A stretch of 64,000 nt of DNA, from the NCBI RefSeq assembly GCF_030408915.1, contig NZ_CP047654.1, forward strand, positions 2,232,001 to 2,296,000, in the 5' to 3' direction. The translations under genes and the position numbers were made by a program. Origin of the DNA: Corynebacterium guangdongense (GTDB taxonomy: Bacteria; Actinomycetota; Actinomycetes; Mycobacteriales; Mycobacteriaceae). The first letter of the stretch is position 1, and each line of letters begins with the position of its first letter. The notes under the pieces were generated by a model. The model searched no databases, was not told where the DNA came from, and saw only the letters and a list, made by a program, of their open reading frames with translations. This document shows positions 9,931 to 18,795 of this stretch, piece by piece.

Positions 9931-10800
9931 ATGGTGGAAGCAGCAGACAAGAACATCTTCGGCAGCATGCCCACCGGGCAGGGCATCGAGGACCTGGCGA
10001 CTCCCCCGTCGCTGGTCACCCCGGGGCGCTTCAAGGGCGTGCGCGTCCTGATCACCGGCGCGGCCCAGGGCATCGGCCTGGCCGTGGCCCACCGCATCGC
10101 GCACGAGAGCGGCTCCATCTTCCTCGTGGACCGTTCCGAGCACGTCCACGCCGTCGCGGACAAGTTCTGCGAGGTCACCTGTGGCGGGGTGGGCTCGGCG
10201 ACCGCCGACCTCGAGACCTGGGAGGGCGCCGAGTCCATGGTCGCCGCGTGCCACGAGGCGCTCGACGGTTTCGACGTCGCCATCAACGTGGTCGGCGGGA
10301 CCATCTGGGCCAAGCCCTTCGAGCACTACGCTCCGGCCGAGATCGAGGCCGAGGTGCGCCGCTCGCTGTTCACCACCCTGTGGTCGGTGCGCGCGCAGCT
10401 TCCCTCCCTGGTTGACCAGGGCGGCGGCACCATCGTCAACGTCTCCTCCGTCGCCACCCGCGGCGTCAACCGCATCCCCTACGCCGCGTCCAAGGGCGGG
10501 GTCAACGCCCTGACCGCGGCCCTGGCCAAGGAGGCCGCCCCGAAGAACGTGCGCGTGGTGGCCACGGCACCGGGCGGCACCCTGGCGCCTGAGCGCCAGA
10601 TCAAGCGTGGCCCGGGACCGGAGGGCGAGCAGGAAAAGAAGTGGTACCAGGAGATCGTCGATCAGACGATCGAGTCCTCCGAATTCAAGCGCTACGGGAC
10701 TCTTGAGGAGCAGGCCGCCCCGATCGTGTTCCTCGCCTCCCGCGAGGCCGGCTACATCACCGGATCGGTGCTGCCAGTCGCGGGCGGAGACCAGGGTTAA
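9931..10800 (+). CDS. benD: Benzoate cis-diol dehydrogenase (1,6-dihydroxycyclohexa-2,4-diene-1-carboxylate dehydrogenase)
   Basis: A 289-residue short-chain dehydrogenase that oxidises and decarboxylates the benzoate diol to catechol using NAD+. The cofactor motif TGAAQGIG and the active-site YAASKGG are present, as is the NVVGG element. A poorly conserved 35-residue N-terminal extension precedes the Rossmann fold. It begins 5 bp after benC, so translation is probably coupled, and ends the benABCD operon. Confidence 0.94.
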   Translation: MVEAADKNIFGSMPTGQGIEDLATPPSLVTPGRFKGVRVLITGAAQGIGLAVAHRIAHESGSIFLVDRSEHVHAVADKFCEVTCGGVGSATADLETWEGAESMVAACHEALDGFDVAINVVGGTIWAKPFEHYAPAEIEAEVRRSLFTTLWSVRAQLPSLVDQGGGTIVNVSSVATRGVNRIPYAASKGGVNALTAALAKEAAPKNVRVVATAPGGTLAPERQIKRGPGPEGEQEKKWYQEIVDQTIESSEFKRYGTLEEQAAPIVFLASREAGYITGSVLPVAGGDQG

Positions 10801-10830
10801 CCCCGGGGACTGACCAGGTATTCTGCGTTC

Positions 10831-13482
10831 ATGCCCACTTTCCGGACCCCCCCGTTCGCCTCGCGTTCACTCACCTCCACGGCGCACCGTCTCATCGGCG
10901 CCATCGAGGAACTGAAGGCGGGGCGCGGGGGGCTTTTCGTCGTCACGGGTTCCAACGGGTCCGGGAAGACCGAGCTGGCCGATGAGATCACCCGCCATCT
11001 CAACGGCTGGACCGTCGCCCAGTCGACGGCGCTGTCCTGGCACGTCCACTCCGACAACCGCGTCATCACCCACCTGCGCCGCCAGATCGGCGGTTCCGAT
11101 CTGCGGAGCATGACCGACCGCCCCAACACCTCGGTGGTGATGATCGTCGACGACGCCCACTGGTGCGACGGCGCGTCGCTGCGCAAGCTCGTGGAGATGG
11201 TCACCTCGATGACCGCCGGGCGCCTGGCCGTCGTGCTCATGGCGGCCGACGGGGAGGACGGCGTGGGCGAACCGAGCATGTCCCAGCTGCGGGCGCTCTC
11301 GCACGCGTCGCTGGGCCTGGCGCCGTTCACGGTCGACGACATCCGCGCCTTCGGACTGTCCCACGCCGGCATTCCGCTCGGCCCCCACACCGCCCGCTCG
11401 ATTCAGCTCATCAGCGGCGGGCGGCCCGGCCGGGTCCGGGAGGTGCTCGACACCGTGCCGCGCGAGCACTGGTTCGAGGAGCACCCGACGGTGCCGGTGC
11501 CGAAGGTGTGGCTGACCTCCTTCGACCGCCGGGTCACCGATCCTGAGCTCATCCCGGCGCTGCAGGCCGCGGCCGTCGCCCCGCCCTTCTACCACAACCC
11601 GCCCGCGCTGGTCCTGCATCTGCTCGACGGCGACTCCGACCCGCTGGAGAAGGCCTTCGAGGCCGGCTTCCTGCGCCGGCGCACCACCAACAACGACGAG
11701 TCCATCGTCTTTCCGAACCGCACCGACCGCGCCGTGGTCCTCGCCCGGATGAGCCCGGTCCGGCACAACCGGCTGCACCGCGCGGCCGCCGAGTTCTACC
11801 GGGGCCAGGGCGACGAGACCCGGGCCCTGCTTTACGACGCCCGCGGGCTGCCCGGCCCGGACGAGCACGTCGCCGCCGCCCTGGCCACCCACGGCGACGC
11901 CAGCGGCAAGGAGGGCCGCTGGGGGGACGCGGCCGAGAACTACTTCCACGCGGCCCGGATCTCGCCGGATCCGGCGGTGCGCAACCAGCGCCAGCTCGCC
12001 AGCATCGAGGCGCTGATCGCGGCCTCCAACAACCCGCTGGCCCGCCAGTACGCCGAGGCCTTCAGCGGTGATTCCGGCACCCCGGCCGTCGACGTCATGC
12101 TCGGTTATCTGGCGCTGCAGGAGGGCCGTCGTAATGAGGCGACCGAGCACCTGGATCGGGCCTGGCGCCGCCTCGGCGACGCCGACGACGCCATGCTGCG
12201 CTCCCGCATCGCGTCCCGGCTGATGCTGCTGGCGGTCGCGGAGTGGAAGCCGGAGCGCATCATCCACTGGTTCCGGGAGGCCACCCGGGAGCCGGTCGAC
12301 GGGGCCCCGCACCTGGTCGAGACCTACTCCATGGCGCAGCTGGGCCACGCCGCCACCGCGGCCTCCCCGGCCACCTCCAGCCACCCGACCGACATTCCGC
12401 TGCCGCTGGTGCGCCGTCATGACATGGTCAACGGGTGGCTGGCGATGATCACCGACGACCTGGCCGGCGCCCGCAACCTGCTCGGTCGGCCGACGTCGAG
12501 CGAGGGCTCGGAGCGCATCAACACCTGGATCGACGCCTGGCTGGCGCAGACCCATCTGCTCATGGGCGAGCTCTCCCAGGCGCTCACGGTGGCCGAGCGC
12601 GGCCTCTCCCGCGTGGAGAACTTCCACCTCGACCTGCTCGAACCGCTGCTGCTGCGCACGTGCATCCACGTCTGTCACCTCACCGGGGAGACCGCGCGGG
12701 CGCTGGAGTACCAGAACCGGCTGACGGTCTCCTCCGAGTCCTTCATGGTGCAGCGCATCCCCAGCGCCATCGCCCGCCTGGAGGCGGCGGTCTACGTCAA
12801 TGATCCGGAGGCCACCAACCGCGCCGGCGCGGATCTGACCGCGCTGGCCGCCCACCACGACTTCAGCCAGCCGGGGTTCTGGCCGTGGATGGATCTGTGG
12901 ATCAACCACCTCATTCAGAGCGACCGCGCCGACGAGGCGGAACCGCTCCTGGAGGCCGCCGAGGCCCGCGTCGCGAACTCCGGCATCGCCAGCCTGCAGG
13001 CCCGCCTCATGGCCTCGCGGGGACGCCTGCTCATCCAGCGCGGGGACCTGGACGGCGGCATCAGGCTTTTCGACGCCGCTCTCGCCCACATTTCCAACAC
13101 CTCCCTGCCCCTGCTCCACGCGTCACTGCTCTACGACTACGGCCGCATCATCCGGAGGGCGGGCCGACGCGCGCACGCCGACGCCCTGCTGGCCCAGGCC
13201 GAGGAGCGTTTCGCCTCGATGAACGCCAGCGCCTTCGTGGAGCACGCCCGGCGCGAGCGCCGCGCCGGCGGCGTGGGCGTGCACACCCCGCAGCCCGAAG
13301 GCGTGCTCACCGCCCAGGAGCACGAGATCGCGCTGCTGGTGGCCGGGGGCGCGACCAACCAGGAGGCCGCGCAGCGGCTCTTCCTCTCCGCCAAGACCAT
13401 CGAGTACCACCTCACCCGCGTGTACCGGAAGCTCGGCATCCGCAAGCGCGCGGAACTGGCCACGGCGCTCGCCAGGATCTGA
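10831..13482 (+). CDS. benR: LuxR-type (LAL-like) regulator BenR
   Basis: An 883-residue regulator. The N-terminus is a P-loop ATPase with Walker A GSNGSGKT (40-47) and a Walker B-like VVMIVDD (102-108). The middle is a long helical repeat (TPR/MalT-like) region. The last 60 residues are a LuxR helix-turn-helix (LTAQEHEIALLVAGGATNQE... KTIEYHLTRVYRKLGIRKR). C. glutamicum has a LuxR-type BenR at the same place. It seems leaderless: TATTCT lies 6 nt before the ATG. It probably activates ben/cat genes in response to benzoate. Confidence 0.88.
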   Translation: MPTFRTPPFASRSLTSTAHRLIGAIEELKAGRGGLFVVTGSNGSGKTELADEITRHLNGWTVAQSTALSWHVHSDNRVITHLRRQIGGSDLRSMTDRPNTSVVMIVDDAHWCDGASLRKLVEMVTSMTAGRLAVVLMAADGEDGVGEPSMSQLRALSHASLGLAPFTVDDIRAFGLSHAGIPLGPHTARSIQLISGGRPGRVREVLDTVPREHWFEEHPTVPVPKVWLTSFDRRVTDPELIPALQAAAVAPPFYHNPPALVLHLLDGDSDPLEKAFEAGFLRRRTTNNDESIVFPNRTDRAVVLARMSPVRHNRLHRAAAEFYRGQGDETRALLYDARGLPGPDEHVAAALATHGDASGKEGRWGDAAENYFHAARISPDPAVRNQRQLASIEALIAASNNPLARQYAEAFSGDSGTPAVDVMLGYLALQEGRRNEATEHLDRAWRRLGDADDAMLRSRIASRLMLLAVAEWKPERIIHWFREATREPVDGAPHLVETYSMAQLGHAATAASPATSSHPTDIPLPLVRRHDMVNGWLAMITDDLAGARNLLGRPTSSEGSERINTWIDAWLAQTHLLMGELSQALTVAERGLSRVENFHLDLLEPLLLRTCIHVCHLTGETARALEYQNRLTVSSESFMVQRIPSAIARLEAAVYVNDPEATNRAGADLTALAAHHDFSQPGFWPWMDLWINHLIQSDRADEAEPLLEAAEARVANSGIASLQARLMASRGRLLIQRGDLDGGIRLFDAALAHISNTSLPLLHASLLYDYGRIIRRAGRRAHADALLAQAEERFASMNASAFVEHARRERRAGGVGVHTPQPEGVLTAQEHEIALLVAGGATNQEAAQRLFLSAKTIEYHLTRVYRKLGIRKRAELATALARI

Positions 13483-13515
13483 CGCGGGGAGGGCTTCTCG
13501 GCTTATGCTCGTTGG

Positions 13516-14298
13516 ATGGCAGACAGGAAACGGAAAGGCGCGGCCGGCGACATGACTTCTGCGCAGGAGCTGAGCCCCTCCTCCGGCACGCCCTTGTACC
13601 GGCAGATCAAGGAGATCCTGCGCCAGGAGATCCTCTCCGGCGTCGCCTCCCCCGACCGGCCGTTGACCGAGGCGAAGCTGCTGGAACGTTTCGGGGTGTC
13701 CCGGGCCCCCATCCGGCAGGCTCTCGGTGAGCTCGCCGACGAAGGCTACGTCTACCGCAAGCAGGGCCGCGGCACCTTCCCGGTGGAGTCGCCGCAGATT
13801 CAGCGGCCCGCGGGGGTGCGCGCCGGCGGTCTGCAGCGCTTCCTCTCGAGCCAGGGGTTGAAGGCGTCGTCCTCGGTCCGCAATGTCGCCCGGGTCGAGC
13901 CACCCGCCCGTATCCGGGCGCGGTTGTCGCTGGCCAACGGCGAGGAACTGCTGCACTTTGAGCGACTCATCTTCGTCGACGGTGTTCCCCTGGCGCTCGC
14001 CACGATGTACATGGTCACCCCGCCGGGCTTCTCCCCCTCCGCCCCCGAGCTGGAGGCGGCCGGCGCGGCGTTTGAGCTGCTGGAGACGTCCCACGGCATC
14101 CGGCTGGAGAGCGCGGAACACGAGGCCTGGGCAACGACCGCCACCGCCGGGCAGGCCGCCGATCTCGACGTCGGGGAAGGCGACGCGCTGTTCGCCCTCG
14201 AGACCGTCTTCTACACCACCGGCGGTGTTCCCGCAGGCCACCGTCTTGCACTGCACCGCGCGGACGATTTCCGCTACCGCTTCGCCGAGAGCTACTGA
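13516..14298 (+). CDS. GntR family regulator (HutC/UTRA type)
   Basis: A 260-residue protein with an N-terminal winged helix (about 24-88: TPLYRQIKEILRQEIL, TEAKLLERFGVSRAPIRQAL, YVYRKQGRGTF) and a C-terminal UTRA effector domain (about 100-255). It is leaderless by inspection: TATGCT ends 6 nt before the ATG. It precedes the phosphotriesterase-family operon by 283 bp on the same strand. It is the likely local regulator, and the shared TTTGGCATAACAATRTG element is its best operator candidate. HutC-type repressors usually bind a substrate or pathway intermediate. Confidence 0.85.
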   Translation: MADRKRKGAAGDMTSAQELSPSSGTPLYRQIKEILRQEILSGVASPDRPLTEAKLLERFGVSRAPIRQALGELADEGYVYRKQGRGTFPVESPQIQRPAGVRAGGLQRFLSSQGLKASSSVRNVARVEPPARIRARLSLANGEELLHFERLIFVDGVPLALATMYMVTPPGFSPSAPELEAAGAAFELLETSHGIRLESAEHEAWATTATAGQAADLDVGEGDALFALETVFYTTGGVPAGHRLALHRADDFRYRFAESY

Positions 14299-14357
14299 CG
14301 CCGGTCCGCCACCCCCGCATCACTAACCCGTCAATGGTTACACCTTCTCTAGTTTCG

Positions 14358-14390
14358 TTGACTTTGGCATAACAATGTGTGAGTCTAGAC
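14358..14390 (+). promoter_or_regulatory. Promoter/operator candidate of the phosphotriesterase-family operon
   Basis: A TTGACT box (14358-14363) runs into TTTGGCATAACAAT (14363-14376), followed by GTG and a TCTAGA palindrome. The stretch TTTGGCATAACAATGTG differs by one base from 22353-22369 before the MBL gene. The surrounding 283-bp leader (14299-14581) contains no gene and ends in an AGGAGGAG ribosome site. Confidence 0.6.
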
Positions 14391-14581
14391 GCGGAACGTA
14401 AGAGAGGTCACACCCCCTCCACTTAGTGCTGCGGGTCGCGTCGGCGGAGGCGACCTTCCTGGCCGTCCGATCCGCCACCCGGCACGCGCCGCCCCGCACG
14501 GGCAGGACGCCGGGTGTCCCCACACCAGCATTCGCGGACTCCGGATCGTCACCGGACGCCCGCTGAGCAGGAGGAGTATCC

Positions 14582-15565
14582 ATGTCACAGGAACCCCCGG
14601 CAACTGCCGCATTGCGGCCCGGCACCGTCAACACGGTGCTCGGGCCGGTGCCCGCCGAGGAACTGGGCGTCATCGCCGCCCATGACGCGCTACTGTCCAT
14701 CTACCCCGGCGCCCAGTACGGCTACGACGTCGTCATCAACCGCGCCGACATCTTCGCCACCCTCAAGCACAAGCTCGAGCGATTCCGGGACGCAGGCGGC
14801 TCCACCGTCGTCGATTCCACCGGCATGTTCCACGGCCGCGACGTCTACCTCTACGAATCCCTGCAGAAGGCCACCGGCGTCAACATCGTCGCCTCCACCG
14901 GCCAGGGACCGGAAGCCCTGCTCGGCGGCTACTTCCTCACCCCGCAGACCAACCCGCCGACCCCGTGGCCGGCGGAGAAGTTCGCTGAGCTCTTCAGCGC
15001 GGAAGTCACCGAAGGCATGGTGGTCGACCGCATCGAGCGACGCCACGGCGCCGGCCTCATCACCACCGCCGGCACCCGCTCCGGGCTCACCCCGACCGAC
15101 GGGTCCCTCTTCCAGGGCGCGGCCCGGGCGGCGCGGGACACCGGAGCCCCGGTCTCCTTCCGCTTCGGCGCGGACCCGGTCACGGAGCTGGAAACCATGC
15201 TCGCCGAAGGCCTCGACGCCTCCCGCGTGCTGGTCGCGGGACTGGGCCGTGCGGACACCGAAGCCGTCAACGCCGTCGCCGCGGCGGGCGCCTACGTCGG
15301 CCTGGACACCATCGGCGCCGACAAGGGCGCCCACGACGATGACACCGTGGCCACGATCCGCGCGCTCGTCGACGCCGGCCACCGCGACCGCGTCATCATC
15401 GCCTCCTCCTCGACCGCCTACGCGATCGCGCATGAGACCACCGGGGTCCCGCTGACCTACCTTCTCGAGGTCTTCGTGCCGAAGCTTCGCGACGCCGGCC
15501 TCTCCGACGCCGACGTCACCGCACTGACCGCCACCAACCCGCAAGCCTGGCTAGGAGCGAAATAA
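14582..15565 (+). CDS. Phosphotriesterase-family protein lacking metal ligands (probable pseudoenzyme)
   Basis: A 327-residue TIM-barrel homologue of its downstream neighbour; both share NTVLGPV at the N-terminus and a GRD(V/I)YxY(E/K)SL segment. In the PTE family the two metals are held by HxH, a carbamylated Lys, two His and an Asp. Here HxH reads His34-Asp-Ala, the Lys position is Thr (GLITTAG), the two His positions read Arg (VSFRFGAD) and Gly (VAGLGRAD), and the Asp position is Ser (IIASSST). Only one His survives. The frame is intact with a strong AGGAGGAG site, so it is maintained. It probably acts as a structural or regulatory partner of the active paralogue, whose ATG overlaps its stop. 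Confidence 0.82.
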   Translation: MSQEPPATAALRPGTVNTVLGPVPAEELGVIAAHDALLSIYPGAQYGYDVVINRADIFATLKHKLERFRDAGGSTVVDSTGMFHGRDVYLYESLQKATGVNIVASTGQGPEALLGGYFLTPQTNPPTPWPAEKFAELFSAEVTEGMVVDRIERRHGAGLITTAGTRSGLTPTDGSLFQGAARAARDTGAPVSFRFGADPVTELETMLAEGLDASRVLVAGLGRADTEAVNAVAAAGAYVGLDTIGADKGAHDDDTVATIRALVDAGHRDRVIIASSSTAYAIAHETTGVPLTYLLEVFVPKLRDAGLSDADVTALTATNPQAWLGAK

Positions 15566-16515
15566 TGACCCATGTCAACACCGTCCTCGGTCCGGTCGCC
15601 CCGGAAATGCTGGGCTACGTCGCCATCCACGAGCACATCGGCTACGGTATGCCGGGCTCCGAGCTGGACACCACGTTCTGGAAGGATCCGCTGGTCCGCT
15701 ACGAGGAGACCGTACCCAAGCTGCAGAAGTTCGCCTCCTACGGCGGCCGCACCTTCGTCGACGCCACGGGCATCTGCAACGGCCGCGACATCGACTACTA
15801 CAAGTCGCTCTCGGCCAAGACCGGCGTCCACATCGTGGCCTGCACCGGCTTCGTCGGCGGCAACACCGCCCTGCCCTTCTTCGTCGACGCCACCGTGGAC
15901 TACCTGTACCGCCAGTTCATGCACGAGATCACCGTGGGCATCGGCGGCACCGGCGCCAAGGCCGGCATCATCAAGGTCGGGGTCTCCCGCGGCGGCAGGA
16001 TGACCGAGCTGGACAAGCGCATTTACCGCGCCGCCGCCCGCGCCGCCGTCCACACCGGCGTGCCCATCTTCACCCACCTGGCCATCGACCCGAAGCCGGC
16101 CGTCGAAATCTTCCACGACGAGGGTCTGTCCCTCGACCGGGTGCTGTTCGGCCACGTCGACGACGGCATCAACCACGGCAACACCCCGGACGAGTGGATC
16201 GTCTCCCAGGGCGGCATCCTCGGTTTCGACACCTTCGGCTACGAGACCCAGCTGCCGAACCCGCCGTTCTGGGCACGAGACCGCAACGACCGCCTGGGCC
16301 ACTTCATGCGCTGGGTCAACCAGGACGTCGACGCCGTCCTCGCCTCCGCCGACGCCAACTGCTCCGCCCTCGGCTGGCCCGGCCAGGAGGGGCACACGAT
16401 CAACTACATCTTCGAAGACCTCATCCCGGACATGAAGGCCGAGGGCGCCTCCGACGAGACCGTCGAGCGCATCTTCGTCACCAACCCCGCCAAGTTCCTC
16501 ACCCTCACCGTCTAG
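15565..16515 (+). CDS. Phosphotriesterase-family metal hydrolase (active-type)
   Basis: A 316-residue amidohydrolase-superfamily enzyme with all expected ligands: His22/His24 (AIHEHIG), Lys137 (GIIKVGVSRGG), His171 (PIFTHLA), His197 (LFGHVDD) and Asp263 (SADANCS). It therefore should hold two metals and hydrolyse an ester, lactone, amide or phosphoester. Its ATG shares a base with the preceding TAA (TAATG), so translation is coupled. Operon partners (flavin hydroxylase, esterase, MFS) argue for catabolism of an aromatic ester, lactone or amide rather than organophosphates. The substrate is unknown. Confidence 0.85.
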   Translation: MTHVNTVLGPVAPEMLGYVAIHEHIGYGMPGSELDTTFWKDPLVRYEETVPKLQKFASYGGRTFVDATGICNGRDIDYYKSLSAKTGVHIVACTGFVGGNTALPFFVDATVDYLYRQFMHEITVGIGGTGAKAGIIKVGVSRGGRMTELDKRIYRAAARAAVHTGVPIFTHLAIDPKPAVEIFHDEGLSLDRVLFGHVDDGINHGNTPDEWIVSQGGILGFDTFGYETQLPNPPFWARDRNDRLGHFMRWVNQDVDAVLASADANCSALGWPGQEGHTINYIFEDLIPDMKAEGASDETVERIFVTNPAKFLTLTV

Positions 16516-16530
16516 ACAAGGACACGCACC

Positions 16531-17664
16531 ATGAAGACCGACGACATCAAGAACCTCAGGATCGGCGTCATCGGCGGCGGCTTCGCCGGCGCGACCGCGG
16601 GCCTGGCGCTGTCCCAGATCGGCGCCCAGGTCAAGGTCTACGAGCAGGCCAAGCAGGTCGGCGAGGTCGGCGCGGGCATCGGCCTGCGCCCGGCCACCGT
16701 CAAGCTGTTCAAGCGACTGGGCGTCTTCCCCGCCATCGAGGCCGTCACCTCCCCGTCCGACTACTTCGAGATTCTCGACGAGAAGGGCAACGTCATCACC
16801 CGCGAGCAGTGGCCGCACCTGGAGGAGGACGGTCAACGCCACAACACCCGCATGATTCACCGCCACGACTTCGTCGTCGCGCTGACCGGCCAGCTTCCGG
16901 AGGGCGTTCTCCAACTCGGCCACCGCGCCGTCGAGATCACCGACAACGGCGACTCCGCCACCGTGAAGTTCGACAACGGGGTCGAGGAAACCTTCGACAT
17001 CCTCGTCGGGGCCGACGGCATCAAGTCCAGGGTCCGCGCCCTGTGGTCCGATTCCCAGCCGGTCCCGGCCAACGCCCACGCCTACCGCGCGGTCATCGAC
17101 GGCTCCGAAGGCGAGGGCATGCTCGTCGACGACAACCTGCGTCTCTACCTGCAGGGCGAGACCGGCCGGATGATCTACTTCCTGCCGCTGCGCCACCGCG
17201 GCCCGAACGGCCAGATTTCCTTCGACATCACCGTCCCCCACCCGGACACCACCTGGAACCCGCAGGTCCCCAAGGAGGAGGTCCTGGAGATGCTCAAGGA
17301 CTTCGACCCGCGCCTGCTGAGCATCGTCGAGAAGCTGGACTGGGACAAGGTCAACCAGCGCGCCGCCGCCGACCTGGATCCGCAGGACAAGTGGAACTCC
17401 GACGCCGTCGTCCTCATCGGCGACGCGGCCCACGCCATGCTGCACCACCAGGGCCAGGGCGCCAACTCCGCCGTCCTCGACGCCGGTGCGCTTGCCGACG
17501 CCCTCACGGACCCCGCCAACGAGACCGTCGCCGAGGCGCTCAACGCCTACACCGCCGAGCGCCAGGGCCCGGTCCAGGAACTCCAGCGCATCTCCCGCGA
17601 GTCCTGGAACGCCGAGTCCGCGGGCAAGACCGCGTTCCCGGAGAAGGAGTCCATCGACTACTGA
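16531..17664 (+). CDS. FAD-dependent aromatic monooxygenase (single-component hydroxylase)
   Basis: A 377-residue group A flavoprotein hydroxylase. The N-terminal GxGxxG (IGVIGGGFAG, 11-20) with VYEQA binds FAD; the DG motif is LVGADGIKSRVR; the GD motif is LIGDAAHAM near residue 295, followed by GQGANSAVLDAGALADAL. The family includes salicylate, 3-hydroxybenzoate and 6-hydroxynicotinate hydroxylases, which use NAD(P)H and O2. It starts 15 bp after the PTE-family gene with AAGGA upstream. It probably hydroxylates the aromatic acid freed by the neighbouring hydrolases. The exact substrate is not readable from sequence. Confidence 0.85.
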   Translation: MKTDDIKNLRIGVIGGGFAGATAGLALSQIGAQVKVYEQAKQVGEVGAGIGLRPATVKLFKRLGVFPAIEAVTSPSDYFEILDEKGNVITREQWPHLEEDGQRHNTRMIHRHDFVVALTGQLPEGVLQLGHRAVEITDNGDSATVKFDNGVEETFDILVGADGIKSRVRALWSDSQPVPANAHAYRAVIDGSEGEGMLVDDNLRLYLQGETGRMIYFLPLRHRGPNGQISFDITVPHPDTTWNPQVPKEEVLEMLKDFDPRLLSIVEKLDWDKVNQRAAADLDPQDKWNSDAVVLIGDAAHAMLHHQGQGANSAVLDAGALADALTDPANETVAEALNAYTAERQGPVQELQRISRESWNAESAGKTAFPEKESIDY

Positions 17665-17720
17665 TCGCCGTCTTGACGGGGCCGGAAAGACCGGCGCCCA
17701 CCGTAGCCAGAAGGAGACAC

Positions 17721-18659
17721 ATGACTGACAAGCAGCCCATCCACCCGGACATCCAGAAGATCCTGGACCTGATCCCACCGGCCTCGACCACTCCGCCGGA
17801 TCCCGCCGCCCACCGTGCGGAGGAAGCCGCCCGCGTCGCGCCCGTCGAGGAGCGCCAACCGCAGCTCGATTCCGTCGAGGATCTCACCGCGGTCACCGGG
17901 GTCGGTGATGTCCCGATCCGCATCTACACCGCCGACGCGGGCGCCTCCGAGTACGGCGTGATCGTCTACTTCCACGGCGGCGCCTTCTTCTCCGGTTCAC
18001 TGGACACCCACGACCACGTGGCCCGTGCGCTGGCGAAGGAGACCGGCGCAAAGGTCATCTCCGTGGGCTACTCGCTGGCGCCGGAAGCCGCTTTCCCGCA
18101 GGCGATCAACGAGTGCTACGGCGTCGTCCGCTGGGTCGTCCAGCACGCGCTGGACCTCAGGTGGGACGAGAAGACGCTGGCTCTCGCCGGCGACTCCTCC
18201 GGCGCGAATTTCGTCGCCGCCGTGACCTTCCTGGCCCAGGACGACGAGTTCGAGCGCATCACCCACCAGATTCTCTATTACCCCTCGGTGGACCTCGACT
18301 TCGACACGTCCCGCTGGCCGTCACTGACGGAGAACGCCGCGGGCTACGGGCTGGAGTACAACGGCCTGGCTCCCTTCAACTCCTTCTACCTCGACAACGG
18401 GGCCGTCCCCTCCGATCCGCTGGTCTCGCCCATCAAGCGCGCGGATCTCTCGGGTCTGCCCAGCGCCCTTGTCGTCACCGCCGCCTACGACCCGCTCCGC
18501 GACGAGGGGATCGCCTACGCGCAGAAGCTGGCCGAGGCCGGCGTCGCCGTCGAGCATCTCCACGTCGACAACGCCAACCACGGCTTCCTCGTCAACTTTT
18601 CCTGGATTCCGGAGTTCCACGAGATTTTCAGCACCACCGCGGAGTTCCTGAACAGGTAA
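17721..18659 (+). CDS. Alpha/beta hydrolase, HSL-type esterase
   Basis: A 312-residue hydrolase of the hormone-sensitive lipase family. The oxyanion-hole motif HGGAFF lies near residue 85, the nucleophile motif GDSSGA near 157, the Asp in YDPLRDEG near 256 and the His in NANHGF near 286. These esterases act on short acyl esters. It follows the monooxygenase by 56 bp with AAGGAGAC before the ATG, and an 11-bp stem terminator follows it, so it closes the first operon of the island. Confidence 0.85.
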   Translation: MTDKQPIHPDIQKILDLIPPASTTPPDPAAHRAEEAARVAPVEERQPQLDSVEDLTAVTGVGDVPIRIYTADAGASEYGVIVYFHGGAFFSGSLDTHDHVARALAKETGAKVISVGYSLAPEAAFPQAINECYGVVRWVVQHALDLRWDEKTLALAGDSSGANFVAAVTFLAQDDEFERITHQILYYPSVDLDFDTSRWPSLTENAAGYGLEYNGLAPFNSFYLDNGAVPSDPLVSPIKRADLSGLPSALVVTAAYDPLRDEGIAYAQKLAEAGVAVEHLHVDNANHGFLVNFSWIPEFHEIFSTTAEFLNR

Positions 18660-18674
18660 TTCCTCCCGCCCCGC

Positions 18675-18710
18675 GACCGCACCCCACGCGGTCTCTGCCG
18701 GGGTGCGGTC
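18675..18710 (+). terminator. Terminator after the esterase gene
   Basis: GACCGCACCCC (18675-18685) pairs perfectly with 18700-18710 across a 14-nt loop, 15 bp after the esterase stop codon. It separates the hydrolase operon from the MFS gene. Confidence 0.65.
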
Positions 18711-18747
18711 ATCACCCACACCCGAAAACGTCCCCGTCACGCAGAGA

Positions 18748-18762
18748 CATGCGGACCGCATG
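18748..18762. promoter_or_regulatory. Dyad upstream of MFS gene
   Basis: CATGCGG-A-CCGCATG is a perfect 7-1-7 inverted repeat, 33 bp before the MFS start codon at 18796. It could be an operator, separate from the island's TTTGGCATAACAAT element, which I do not find here. Confidence 0.4.
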
Positions 18763-18795
18763 CGACTGCACATGAGTATCTCAAGGGAGATCGCC

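Noticed and set aside
14582..15565. The first PTE-family gene as a decayed pseudogene
   Set aside because: The frame is full length, begins at a strong ribosome site, is coupled to the active paralogue and shows no frameshift or stop; loss of ligands in an intact frame fits a maintained non-catalytic partner better.
15457..17778. A 773-codon open frame antisense to the PTE and monooxygenase genes
   Set aside because: It mirrors strong coding frames on the plus strand, its protein is a Gly/Val/Asp-rich low-complexity product of GC-rich third positions, and it lacks a ribosome site or family motif.
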